From positions 62,001 through 126,000 of the forward strand of contig NZ_JAGIQA010000022.1 in assembly GCF_017814975.1 (NCBI RefSeq): a DNA stretch of 64,000 nt, written 5' to 3'. The position numbers and the translations under genes are program-made. The notes below the pieces were generated by a model. The model searched no databases and was not told where the DNA came from. It was given only the letters and a program-made list of their open reading frames with translations. Source of the stretch: Cupriavidus consociatus (GTDB lineage: Bacteria; Pseudomonadota; Gammaproteobacteria; Burkholderiales; Burkholderiaceae). Each line of letters opens with the position of its first letter. The stretch's first letter is position 1. Shown here in pieces: positions 55,228 to 62,906 of this stretch.

Positions 55228-55575
55228 TCAGAAGCCGGTGCAGGCGGCCACAATATTCAGCGTCTTGAGGATCGACGGTGCCGCCGCGGCGAGGCCGACG
55301 CCCACGCAGGCCCCCGAAATGAACTTGGACAGGCTCGACTCCGCATTGGCATAGGCGTACGCGCCGAGCACGATGACGATCAGGCCAATGACGAAGAGGT
55401 ACTTGGTGTTGATGAAGGTGGCGATGCCGCAGATGAAGTTGCCGAGATTGCCGAGGAACGAATCGTCCGCGGCGGCGGCGGAGGTGGCCACCGCCATCAT
55501 GCCGACGAGCAACAGGACGGATGGCGCATACTTGCGTGCGGTAGCGCGGGCGCGCAGGGAGAACTGGGAGGTCAT
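55228..55575 (-). CDS. virB2: VirB2-like major pilin
   Basis: A 115-residue prepilin. A long leader (1-36, ending ATSAAAA) precedes DDSFLGNLGNFICGIATFINTKYLFVIGLIVIVLGAYAYANAES. Two membrane helices around a short loop follow. This is the VirB2/TrbC plan; the mature pilin would be about 79 residues. Its place between virB11 and virB3 supports it. Confidence 0.88.
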   Translation of the reverse strand: MTSQFSLRARATARKYAPSVLLLVGMMAVATSAAAADDSFLGNLGNFICGIATFINTKYLFVIGLIVIVLGAYAYANAESSLSKFISGACVGVGLAAAAPSILKTLNIVAACTGF

Positions 55576-55593
55576 GCGGAGGGACTCCTGAGG

Positions 55594-56643
55594 TTAGAAA
55601 ACGCGTTGGAATTCGTAGTCGTTGTTGCGAAAGCCCTTGATCTCAATGATCTCGGAGAGCACGCGCATGTCGCCTGATCGCTTCATGTGCACCACGTAGT
55701 GAATGCAGTCTGCGATGAGCCGGCGCATGTCCTCGACCTTCCATCCGGAGCCGGGTGGAATGCCGAGGAGGGCCATGCTTTCGAGACGGGACAAGGCCAT
55801 GCGTGGGCTTGGTGCGTGAAGAGATCCCATGCCACCGTCGTGGCCGGTGTTGAAGGCCTGGAGCATGTCGTATGCTTCGCCGCCGCGGACTTCACCAACG
55901 AGAATCCGGTCGGGCCGGAAGCGCAGGGAAAGCGCAACGAGATGCTGCGTGGTGACCCCCTTGTCAGCGTTGGATAGCAGGCGCACGACGTTCGGCACGC
56001 TGGGCTTGAGTTCGGTCGTGTCCTCGATGGTGATGACGCGTTCGTCCGGCGGGATCTCCCCAACCATGGCGTTGAGAAGCGTGGTCTTGCCAGAGGACGT
56101 ACCGCCTGCGACCAGGATGTTCTTGCGTTGTCGGACAAGCTCTCCAAGCGCCTGGGCGAGCGCTTCGTCCTCGACGCGACCGGTGAAAATGGGTGTTTCG
56201 GCTTCCGTGCGCGCGTGTCGCGAGGAGAAGGCGCCGGCCTTAACATAATCCGACAACCGCATGTTCTTCTCGCGATGGCGACGAATGCTAAGGGCGTGTC
56301 CATCGATCGAGGTCGGCTGCATCACCGCCGCAATCCGCAGGCCCTTGTGACCCGCGTTAATGATGCCCTGTGACGTCCCGCGGACTGCGGACTTCTCGAC
56401 GGAGGAGGCGAGAGACCGGATTGCCCCTTCGACCTTGAAGGGATCGAGCTCGACATCGAGGCGGGTCATGACGCCGCGCCGCTCGACCCAGATGCTGTTG
56501 TGGCGGTTGATCATGACTTCTGCGACATCATCCGCATGGATGACGTCGTGCAGCGGCGCCAGCGATTCGAAGAACATCGAAACGGCGCTATCGGCCAGCT
56601 GCGTGAGCTGCAGAAGAGGGTGGTTGGCGGACGCTGATTCCAT
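55594..56643 (-). CDS. virB11: VirB11-type traffic ATPase
   Basis: A 349-residue hexameric cytoplasmic ATPase. The N-terminal domain (residues 1-150) leads to Walker A VAGGTSSGKTTLLNAM (K186), ERVITIEDTTEL (Asp box), RPDRILVGEVRGGEAYDMLQAFNTGHDGGMGSLHA (Walker B and His box). All motifs are intact. It is the first gene of the leftward operon. Its ATG sits directly against a 6-8-6 hairpin (56644-56663) with no visible Shine-Dalgarno sequence, and a long dyad lies 40 bases further upstream. Confidence 0.95.
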   Translation of the reverse strand: MESASANHPLLQLTQLADSAVSMFFESLAPLHDVIHADDVAEVMINRHNSIWVERRGVMTRLDVELDPFKVEGAIRSLASSVEKSAVRGTSQGIINAGHKGLRIAAVMQPTSIDGHALSIRRHREKNMRLSDYVKAGAFSSRHARTEAETPIFTGRVEDEALAQALGELVRQRKNILVAGGTSSGKTTLLNAMVGEIPPDERVITIEDTTELKPSVPNVVRLLSNADKGVTTQHLVALSLRFRPDRILVGEVRGGEAYDMLQAFNTGHDGGMGSLHAPSPRMALSRLESMALLGIPPGSGWKVEDMRRLIADCIHYVVHMKRSGDMRVLSEIIEIKGFRNNDYEFQRVF

Positions 56644-56663
56644 GCCCGCTATTGTTGGCGGGC
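56644..56663 (-). promoter_or_regulatory. Hairpin abutting the virB11 start codon
   Basis: GCCCGC-N8-GCGGGC ends at the base before the ATG. It would occupy the ribosome binding region, so translation of virB11 may be held back by it. Confidence 0.5.
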
Positions 56664-56682
56664 AAAGCCTGACTTTGCGTAC

Positions 56683-56712
56683 CGAAAGCTAGGCCATTTT
56701 CAGGAGCTTTCG
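56683..56712 (-). promoter_or_regulatory. Long dyad operator before the leftward transfer operon
   Basis: CGAAAGCT-N14-AGCTTTCG with perfect 8-bp arms. Read leftward, the 14-base centre (CCTGAAAATGGCCT) resembles that of the copy at 56909. The centre is about 54 bases upstream of the virB11 ATG. Confidence 0.7.
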
Positions 56713-56997
56713 ATCGAGTCTGCAGCGTGTGGCGGCACCGTCGTCGCGAAAAGGAACATGTTCCCTCCAAAATCAGCGAAAGGCGCGGTTAAATCCTGAG
56801 CATTCGAAGGGTGATGGGCCAATGCTGTCGCTCAGCATGTGCAATCGGCAGAACCGGCATCGGAAACTCGTTCGCTCGTTAGCATTGAAGGCCGATGCGA
56901 CAAATATGGAAAGCTCTGCAAAATGGCATAGCTTTCGAGGCCAGGTAGAGCGCAATTCGCTGATTCAATTAGCGGCATCCCAAAGTCCTGCCGCCAC
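56713..56997. promoter_or_regulatory. Divergent control region of the two transfer operons
   Basis: Together with 56644-56712 this forms the 354-base gap between virB11 and virB8. No gene is supported. The two dyads face outward, each toward its own operon. No good ribosome site precedes virB8. Confidence 0.6.
56909..56936 (+). promoter_or_regulatory. Long dyad operator before the rightward transfer operon
   Basis: GAAAGCT-N14-AGCTTTC, centre CTGCAAAATGGCAT, oriented with virB8 and about 76 bases upstream of its ATG. Confidence 0.7.
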
Positions 56998-57705
56998 ATG
57001 CGCTTCTCTCGCAAATCCACCGACAAAGCCAAGCCCCTGACCGTTGCGCCGGGCATGTATGGCGAAGAGCGTCCGGAGCAAGTCATTTTCGATCGGACCA
57101 CGCGAATCACCGTGGACCGCAACCACTGGAAGCTCGCTACCGCCGGCGCCGCATGCCTCGCGCTCGTCGCAATTCTGACCCGGGAGCCGCCGCCGTCGGT
57201 GGTGAAGGTGGTGGGCGTGTCGGCGGATGCGACGGGCAAGCCCATCACGCGTGAATTGGACGCTTTCCACCCCGATGAACGGCAAGTGCAAGCCGCGTTG
57301 AAGGATCTTGTGCAGCGGTGGTTCACCATCGAGCCCATCCTGACGCCGCAGGTCGAATCATCGCGCATGGCGGCGAACCTGCGTTCGGTGCGAGAACAGA
57401 TGCTGGGCTCGGCGAAAGAGCAGTTCAATGCATGGGTGGACGAGGATGAGCCGTTCCGGCAGGTGATGGCATCGCCGACGCTCACACGCGAGCCCAGGTT
57501 CACCAACATCGCAAGCCTGCCCGACAGCACGGTCGTGGTCGAGTTCGTCACCACGACAACCGAAGACGGGTACAAGCCGCGCAAGCAGCGGTACGCGATC
57601 ACCTTTCGCTACCAGGTCAAACCGGCCGACAAGGAAGCCATGCTCGGCACGAATCCGTTTGGCGTGTTCCCCATCTTCTTCTCGATCCAGAAATCCGCGG
57701 CCTGA
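56998..57705 (+). CDS. virB8: VirB8-like inner-membrane scaffold protein
   Basis: A 235-residue bitopic protein. The cytoplasmic N-terminus is residues 1-45, the membrane segment is about 46-60 (LATAGAACLALVAIL) and the periplasmic domain is 65-235, with VQAALKDLVQRWFTIEPILT and VVVEFVTTTTEDGYKPRKQRYAITFRYQVK. The C-terminal NPFGVFPIFFS is close to the conserved NPLGxxV-type motif. It is the first gene of the rightward operon; 9 bases separate it from virB9. Confidence 0.85.
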   Translation: MRFSRKSTDKAKPLTVAPGMYGEERPEQVIFDRTTRITVDRNHWKLATAGAACLALVAILTREPPPSVVKVVGVSADATGKPITRELDAFHPDERQVQAALKDLVQRWFTIEPILTPQVESSRMAANLRSVREQMLGSAKEQFNAWVDEDEPFRQVMASPTLTREPRFTNIASLPDSTVVVEFVTTTTEDGYKPRKQRYAITFRYQVKPADKEAMLGTNPFGVFPIFFSIQKSAA

Positions 57706-57714
57706 GCCGCGACT

Positions 57715-58629
57715 ATGCCCATGGAAGCCCGTACCCCCTCCCGAGTTCTCCCGCCGGTCATCGCCCTAGGGCTGGCATTGTTGCTTTCGATTCCGGATGG
57801 CAACGCAGCGGACAAGACTGGGCGCCGTCTTGGCGCTGGCATTGCCGGGCTGGGTATCGGCGACCTGAGCGACGCCATGAATCCGGCGAATCCGTTCAAT
57901 GGCGGTGTCGATCCTATCGCGCTGCCGGGTGACTCTCGGCTCGTGGTGTTCACGTACAGCCGGGACCAGATTTTCCGCGTGCTGAGCGCGCCATTGAAGG
58001 TCACGACCATCGAGTTTCCGGACGACGAGCAGATCGTTGGCGATCCCGCCTGGGGCGAGAACGTACGTTGGGACTATGACACCGATGGCGCCAACCATCT
58101 CTACGTGAAGCCGCAGGCGGCGGGCCTCGTCAATACGCTGTCGGTGAACACGAACAAGCGAAGCTACGAGTTCACGCTGGTGTCGTCGCCTCTGGGCGGC
58201 ATCTTTTACCAGAAGGTGCGATTCCGCATTCCGACGTCGATCTCGGCCAAGGTCAAGGCCCGCAATGACTCGCGTAGCGAGCAGGCGGACAATGGGAAGG
58301 CGACAGAGGGCGATTCGCGTAACGTCGACGCCGTGGCGGTGCCGCCGGACCAGCTGAATTTCGAATACGCCATTTCGGGAAGCGCCAGCTTCAAGCCGGA
58401 GACCGCTTTCGACGATGGTAAGGCGCTATGGCTACGGTTGCCTGCCGCCGCGTTGCAGAGCTGGCCGGTCGCCCTGGTGAAGGACGGCAGCGACTTCGTG
58501 GTGGTGAACCAGATCCGCCGTGGCGGCTATCTGGTGGTGCAGCGTCTGGCCGATACCGTTGTGCTTCGCGCCGGCGACGATGAAGTCAAGATCGAGCGCG
58601 GCCGGCGTCGCGTGTTGGGGCTGTTCTGA
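57715..58629 (+). CDS. virB9: VirB9-like outer-membrane core protein
   Basis: A 304-residue secreted protein. The signal peptide ends near GNAADK. A Gly-rich stretch precedes the N-terminal domain (DSRLVVFTYSRDQIFRVLSAPLKVTTIEFPDDEQI). The C-terminal domain has LNFEYAISGSASFKPETAFDDGKALWLRLP, then FVVVNQIRRGGYLVVQRLAD, the pattern of the VirB9/CagX/TrbG family. With VirB10 (and VirB7, not identified here) it would build the outer-membrane core. Its stop shares a base with the next ATG (TGATG). Confidence 0.9.
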   Translation: MPMEARTPSRVLPPVIALGLALLLSIPDGNAADKTGRRLGAGIAGLGIGDLSDAMNPANPFNGGVDPIALPGDSRLVVFTYSRDQIFRVLSAPLKVTTIEFPDDEQIVGDPAWGENVRWDYDTDGANHLYVKPQAAGLVNTLSVNTNKRSYEFTLVSSPLGGIFYQKVRFRIPTSISAKVKARNDSRSEQADNGKATEGDSRNVDAVAVPPDQLNFEYAISGSASFKPETAFDDGKALWLRLPAAALQSWPVALVKDGSDFVVVNQIRRGGYLVVQRLADTVVLRAGDDEVKIERGRRRVLGLF

Positions 58630-59867
58630 TGCGCGGCACGAAAATGGATCAGGTCACGTCCGTGACCGACGCGCAGGAGCGCACTGTCAAGGGGAAACTC
58701 CCCCGTAATGTGCTGTTCGCACTCGGTGGCATCTCGGCGGTACTTGTTGGCGGGTTGGGCTACTACTTCCAAACCATCACCGACGAGCAACTCGAAGCGA
58801 AGGCGGAGCAGGCGCGCGCCGATCAAATCAAGCAGCGCGCAGGCAACGCCGATACCGGCCAAAGCCTCGAGGCGGCGATTCGCGCCCAGGCGGACAAGGC
58901 CCGTGACGAAGCGGAGCGGCAGCGCAAAGCCGCTATTGCCCCTGACACGAAGGCGCCGGTGATGACTGCAGCGGATCTGGGCGGCGGGGCGAAGGCCAAT
59001 CCCAGCGTGGACCCGAAGAAGAACGAGCAGGATGATCTCTTCACGGCACCAGTGTTCAAGTCGGGCGCGCGCAAATCGCAACTGAATCAAAGCCGTCTGC
59101 CGCCCGGCATGGCCGATGTCACGGACCCCGCTCAGATGCGTGCGCTGCAGCAGGCGGTGGCGGCACGCCAGGGTGCTGCCAACGCGGCCGCACTGGGGCA
59201 GGAAGGCGCGACCGCGCCACAGTTGTCCGGTGACCGGCAATTCCTGCGGGACGCGGGCGGCATGACGACGTTGCGAACCGGCTTCGATGGCAAGCTGCCA
59301 AAATGCACGGTCAGCCGGGGCTTCGTCATTCCGGCAAACTTTGCTGGCGGGCTCAATTCGGACAAGCCGGGCGAGTTCCGCGCGACCGTGTCACAGGACG
59401 TCTACGACACCGTGCAAGGCAACTGCAAGGTCATTCCTGCAGGCAGCACCCTGGTTGGCATCTACAGCGCTGACATTGCGGTCGGCCAGGAGCGCATTCT
59501 CACGGCGTTCGTGCGCATGCAGCTGCCAAACGGCAAGACCGTCCCGCTGATGGGCATGCAGGGCGCTGACCCAGATGGCACCGCCGGCAATAGCGGCGAC
59601 GTCAACAACCACTTCCTGAAGATCTTCACCGGGGCTCTGGTGATCGGTGCGCTGTCGCTTCGATTCAACGATAACCCAACCACCACCACCATCGGCCCGG
59701 CGGGACTGGTCGCCTATGGGAACGCTGCCGGGCAAATCGCCACGCAGACGGCGCAGACCATCCTGAACCGCAACCAGAATATCCGTCCGACCATCACGAC
59801 CGAGCCCGGGCAGAAGATGCTGGTTCAGGTCAAGCATGACATCGTGCTGGAGCCCTATCGTGACTAA
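58629..59867 (+). CDS. virB10: VirB10-like core complex protein
   Basis: A 412-residue protein spanning both membranes. The cytoplasmic N-terminus is residues 1-25, the membrane segment is 26-45 (RNVLFALGGISAVLVGGLGYYF) and the periplasmic helix and linker run to about 190. The TrbI-like barrel domain covers 210-400 (GTVSRGF-type CTVSRGFVIPANF, KVIPAGSTLVGIYSADIAVGQERILTAFVRMQLPNGKTVPLMGMQGADPDGTAG). Two Cys at about 221 and 264 could bond. The length is standard. The following gene starts inside its last codons. Confidence 0.93.
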   Translation: MRGTKMDQVTSVTDAQERTVKGKLPRNVLFALGGISAVLVGGLGYYFQTITDEQLEAKAEQARADQIKQRAGNADTGQSLEAAIRAQADKARDEAERQRKAAIAPDTKAPVMTAADLGGGAKANPSVDPKKNEQDDLFTAPVFKSGARKSQLNQSRLPPGMADVTDPAQMRALQQAVAARQGAANAAALGQEGATAPQLSGDRQFLRDAGGMTTLRTGFDGKLPKCTVSRGFVIPANFAGGLNSDKPGEFRATVSQDVYDTVQGNCKVIPAGSTLVGIYSADIAVGQERILTAFVRMQLPNGKTVPLMGMQGADPDGTAGNSGDVNNHFLKIFTGALVIGALSLRFNDNPTTTTIGPAGLVAYGNAAGQIATQTAQTILNRNQNIRPTITTEPGQKMLVQVKHDIVLEPYRD

Positions 59868-60663
59868 GCGGCTCGCGTGCGTGCTCTGGATGACTACTGA
59901 GCTCATCACTGCCGGTGCACACGCTGCAACGATCGACGCGGTCATTAGCCCCAATGCCATCGTGGTGAAGGTCGATGGTCAGACCCGGCTGCACACCGTA
60001 GAAGGAAAGCCGGTCCTGTACTGCGGACTCGATGCGTTCCTTGCGTGGTCGGCACGTCTCTTGGGCGCGCAGGTGGATGCCGGGGCGGAAGCCGGCCCGG
60101 TCGTGACACTGGCCGGCAAGCCCGTGCCGATCGCCGCATTGCTGGTGCGCGAAGGTTGGCTGCGCCCGTCGGCGTTGAACGACGCCGCTCAGGAAGCAAT
60201 TGCGGAGTGGCGCGGTGGCTGGGCGTGCGCGCCGAAGACTGAGCCGTTCGCGCAGATGGGCAGCCGCGTGGATCCCAAGATCACGGCGGGCATCGCCATG
60301 AACGAGTCGTCTTACCGAGGCCGGCCCTGGCCTTGGACGCTTAACGTGGCAGGACGCGGCATGTTCTTCTCGACGCGCGAGGAAGCCTACGCGGCCATCA
60401 ACCGGCTTCTTGCCAACCAGCGCTGCGATTTCGATGTCGGGCTGATGCAGGTGAACTGGTGCTACCACGGCAAGCGATTTGCCTCGCCGTGGGAGGCGCT
60501 GGCGCCGGCGACGAACATCCGCGTGGCGGAAGACATTCTGGCAGAGAACCTGCAACGAAGCGGATCTCCGATGAAGGCGGTGGCGTGGTACCACAGCGCG
60601 AACCCTGAGCGCGGTGGGCCGTACTTCTCCCGATTCATGAAACACGTGGCCCAATTCCAATGA
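59860..60663 (+). CDS. Transfer-associated lytic transglycosylase with an SNase-like N-terminal domain
   Basis: A 267-residue exported protein. The GTG start at 59860 overlaps the virB10 stop (GTGACTAA) and begins a signal peptide (to GAHAA). Residues 25-125 look like a thermonuclease/SNase-type barrel (KVDGQTRLHTVEGKPV, LTLAGKPVPIAALLVREGWLRPS and AEWRGGWA), apparently without the catalytic acidic/Arg set. Residues 135-260 are an SLT domain with catalytic Glu in IAMNESSYRG, FDVGLMQVNWCYHG and NIRVAEDILAENL. It would open peptidoglycan for the channel, the VirB1 role. The two-domain arrangement is unusual. Confidence 0.75.
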   Translation: MTKRLACVLWMTTELITAGAHAATIDAVISPNAIVVKVDGQTRLHTVEGKPVLYCGLDAFLAWSARLLGAQVDAGAEAGPVVTLAGKPVPIAALLVREGWLRPSALNDAAQEAIAEWRGGWACAPKTEPFAQMGSRVDPKITAGIAMNESSYRGRPWPWTLNVAGRGMFFSTREEAYAAINRLLANQRCDFDVGLMQVNWCYHGKRFASPWEALAPATNIRVAEDILAENLQRSGSPMKAVAWYHSANPERGGPYFSRFMKHVAQFQ

Positions 60664-61937
60664 TCAGGTCGTTCATTCTCTCTGCACTGGCGCTGGTGGC
60701 TGCGCAGGCCATGGCGGCCGACACCGACCCGCTCGATTTCGACTACCAGGTCATTGCGCGCGCCGCCGATCGTCCCGCAATGGTGTTCAACGATGGACTG
60801 TCGACCTACATCCAGCCGCGGCACGGCCAGGTCGTGCAAGCCGACGGCGCCATCCAGAATGGCCCGTACTGGGTGATCGATGGCGTGCCGGAGGTGGTCC
60901 GTTACTCAGTTAGTGGTCAGCCGGTTGTCGCGCGCTGGAAGCGCGCCAACGGCTTCACGTCCGAGCCGGCAAATCCGGTGGGAGACATGCCACGGAGTCT
61001 CGCCGCGATCTCCGGACGACTGGCGATGATCGGCAACTACGCCGGCCAGCCGTTGGTGCGCGCTGGCCGTTCGAACCTGCCGCTCGCCCAAATGATCAAG
61101 TCGATCGCGCCGGCGGGGTGGACCGGCACCGCCCAGAAGGATATCTCCCTGACTGACGACGTGGCACTCGATACCCGAGGCGGGGAGAACTGGCTGCAAG
61201 CGCTCGCCCGGGTGCTTGAACAGCGCAATCTCTACGCGGAAGTGGACTTCACGCGCAGGAACATCGCGCTGCGTGCCGGTCCCCCGAAGAGCTTCTCCGT
61301 GGCTGAGGCCGGCTCAAGCGCCGCGACACCTGGTGGAGTGTTGCAAGCCGCTCTGACGACATCGGGCAGCGAGGCTGCAGCGCCGAAAGAACCTGCGGCG
61401 CCGACGTTGCCGGTGGCTGGCACGCCGCTGCCGGAAGGGCCGACGTTGGCCTCCGCCTTCGGAGCACTGGCGATCCGTGACAACAAGCAAGGTCGGATCG
61501 AGATTCGCTTCGAGCAGGAGCCCAAGGACCTGGTCCTGCGTGACGAGACCGATAGCAAGATCTGGACGAGGTGGGACGAGGCCCAGCGCGTGTTGTCCTT
61601 TGCGACGCTTGACCGGTTCACGGCGACTGCGGACGGCAAGGCCGTCGAAGTCAGGCGCTTGCCGGAGATCGATTATGAATTTCCGCGCGAGAACAGTGCC
61701 GGCCTGGAAATGGTCTTCGAGAAGGACGGCGCCACCTACCTGAGCTTTGCCAGGTCGCTGGTTAGCGTTTCCGTATTTGGTGACGAGCATCAGCGCAACG
61801 GAGAGCACAAGGACCGCTATTACAAGTTCAACGGCATCGCCGCACGCCTGACGGTGATCGCGGACGGCAACGTGGTCTATGTGGATCGCTCGCCGCAGGT
61901 GCGGTTCAAAGAACAGCCCGGCAAGGTGGCGCTGTGA
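60660..61937 (+). CDS. Secreted CagX/TcpQ-like pilus or channel protein
   Basis: A 425-residue exported protein; the start overlaps the previous gene by 4 bases (ATGA). The signal peptide ends MAADTD. Residues 30-110 read like a VirB9/CagX N-terminal domain (PAMVFNDGLSTYIQPRHGQVV, GPYWVIDGVPEVVRYSVSGQPVVARW). Residues 140-210 fit a TcpQ/secretin-associated domain (LPLAQMIKSIAPAGWTGTAQKDISL). An Ala/Pro linker precedes a C-terminal beta domain of 150 residues (KQGRIEIRFEQEPKDLVL, YLSFARSLVSVSVFGDEHQRN) that I do not recognise. It would bridge the channel core and the type IVB pilus. Confidence 0.55.
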   Translation: MIRSFILSALALVAAQAMAADTDPLDFDYQVIARAADRPAMVFNDGLSTYIQPRHGQVVQADGAIQNGPYWVIDGVPEVVRYSVSGQPVVARWKRANGFTSEPANPVGDMPRSLAAISGRLAMIGNYAGQPLVRAGRSNLPLAQMIKSIAPAGWTGTAQKDISLTDDVALDTRGGENWLQALARVLEQRNLYAEVDFTRRNIALRAGPPKSFSVAEAGSSAATPGGVLQAALTTSGSEAAAPKEPAAPTLPVAGTPLPEGPTLASAFGALAIRDNKQGRIEIRFEQEPKDLVLRDETDSKIWTRWDEAQRVLSFATLDRFTATADGKAVEVRRLPEIDYEFPRENSAGLEMVFEKDGATYLSFARSLVSVSVFGDEHQRNGEHKDRYYKFNGIAARLTVIADGNVVYVDRSPQVRFKEQPGKVAL

Positions 61938-62371
61938 GGATCCGTTGGATGGTGGCGCTGACGGCATCCGCCTTGCTGGCGAGCGCAGCTCGCGCCGATT
62001 GCCTCGACGATGCCGCGATGTTCCATGGCGTCAGCCCTTCATTGCTTCGCAGCATCGCGATGCAGGAGTCAGGCCTGCGGCCATGGGTCACGAATCGGAA
62101 TGGCAACGGTTCGGAGGATATCGGCCTCATGCAGATCAACTCGATCCACCTGCCGCGCCTGGGCAGGTATGGAATCACGCGTGCCCACCTGTTTGACGGG
62201 TGCATCAATGCCTACGTTGGCGCGTGGATTCTGCGCGAGAACATCCAGCGCTTCGGACCAACGTGGAAGGCGGTCGGGGCCTACAACGCCTCCTCACCCG
62301 ACAAGCAGTTGCGCTATGCAAACCAGATTCATGCGCGGTGGCAGGCGCTGCAGCGCGCCGCCTTGCGGTAG
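61934..62371 (+). CDS. PilT/IagB-like lytic transglycosylase
   Basis: A 145-residue exported muramidase. GTG start overlapping the upstream stop (GTGA). Signal peptide to SAARADC, catalytic Glu in LRSIAMQESGLRPW, then IGLMQINSIHLPRLGRYGI and a closing NIQRFGPTWKAVGAYNASSPD. Size and motifs fit the small transglycosylases of type IVB pili (PilT of R64) and IagB. It is the second such enzyme in this operon. Confidence 0.88.
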   Translation: MRIRWMVALTASALLASAARADCLDDAAMFHGVSPSLLRSIAMQESGLRPWVTNRNGNGSEDIGLMQINSIHLPRLGRYGITRAHLFDGCINAYVGAWILRENIQRFGPTWKAVGAYNASSPDKQLRYANQIHARWQALQRAALR

Positions 62372-62399
62372 TTCCTTAACTTCAACCGAACGCATAGCT

Positions 62400-62906
62400 A
62401 TGTGCCAATCCAACCGAACCATTCGCTTTGCCGTCGCCGCAGCATCACTGGTGAGCGGCCTGATCCTTGTGCCGGCGGTGCATGCCTCGCAGCTGTCGAA
62501 CGACGGCTGGCAGCAACTGCAGGCGCCACATGGCGCCAAGACTGCCAAGGCCGCCGTCAGCCCGACGTTGCTGGCCGCCAACACGCCTTCCGCTAGCGCG
62601 GCGCCGAGTTTGACCAGCACCGCCGTGCCCAACGTCGCGCCGGCGGCCGGTGCCGTGTTCCGACTGGTCAAAGGGGAGGCGCTTCAACAGCAGCTTCAGA
62701 ACTGGGCGAGCCGCGCCGGGTGGACGGTGGCCTGGAACGTTCCTGACGGCTGGATCGTGCCCGGCGACAAGGACTACGGCAGCGACTTCGAAAGCGCAGT
62801 CAAGCGTGTGGTGGAAGAGCTGGCCAATAACGGCGCCGACGTGGTGGGGGATAGCTGGCGCGGCAATCGCACGGTGATTATCAGCCAAAATGGGATGGTG
62901 CAATGA
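62400..62906 (+). CDS. PilL-like protein with TcpQ domain
   Basis: A 168-residue exported protein. Signal peptide of about 30 residues (to AVHAS), an Ala/Ser/Thr-rich stretch (35-85), and a C-terminal TcpQ-type domain: VFRLVKGEALQQQLQNWASRAGWTVAWN, WIVPGDKDYGSDFESAVKRVVEELANNGADVVGDSW. In R64-type pilus clusters this domain precedes the PilN secretin, as here (4-base overlap), and assists its assembly in the outer membrane. Confidence 0.78.
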   Translation: MCQSNRTIRFAVAAASLVSGLILVPAVHASQLSNDGWQQLQAPHGAKTAKAAVSPTLLAANTPSASAAPSLTSTAVPNVAPAAGAVFRLVKGEALQQQLQNWASRAGWTVAWNVPDGWIVPGDKDYGSDFESAVKRVVEELANNGADVVGDSWRGNRTVIISQNGMVQ

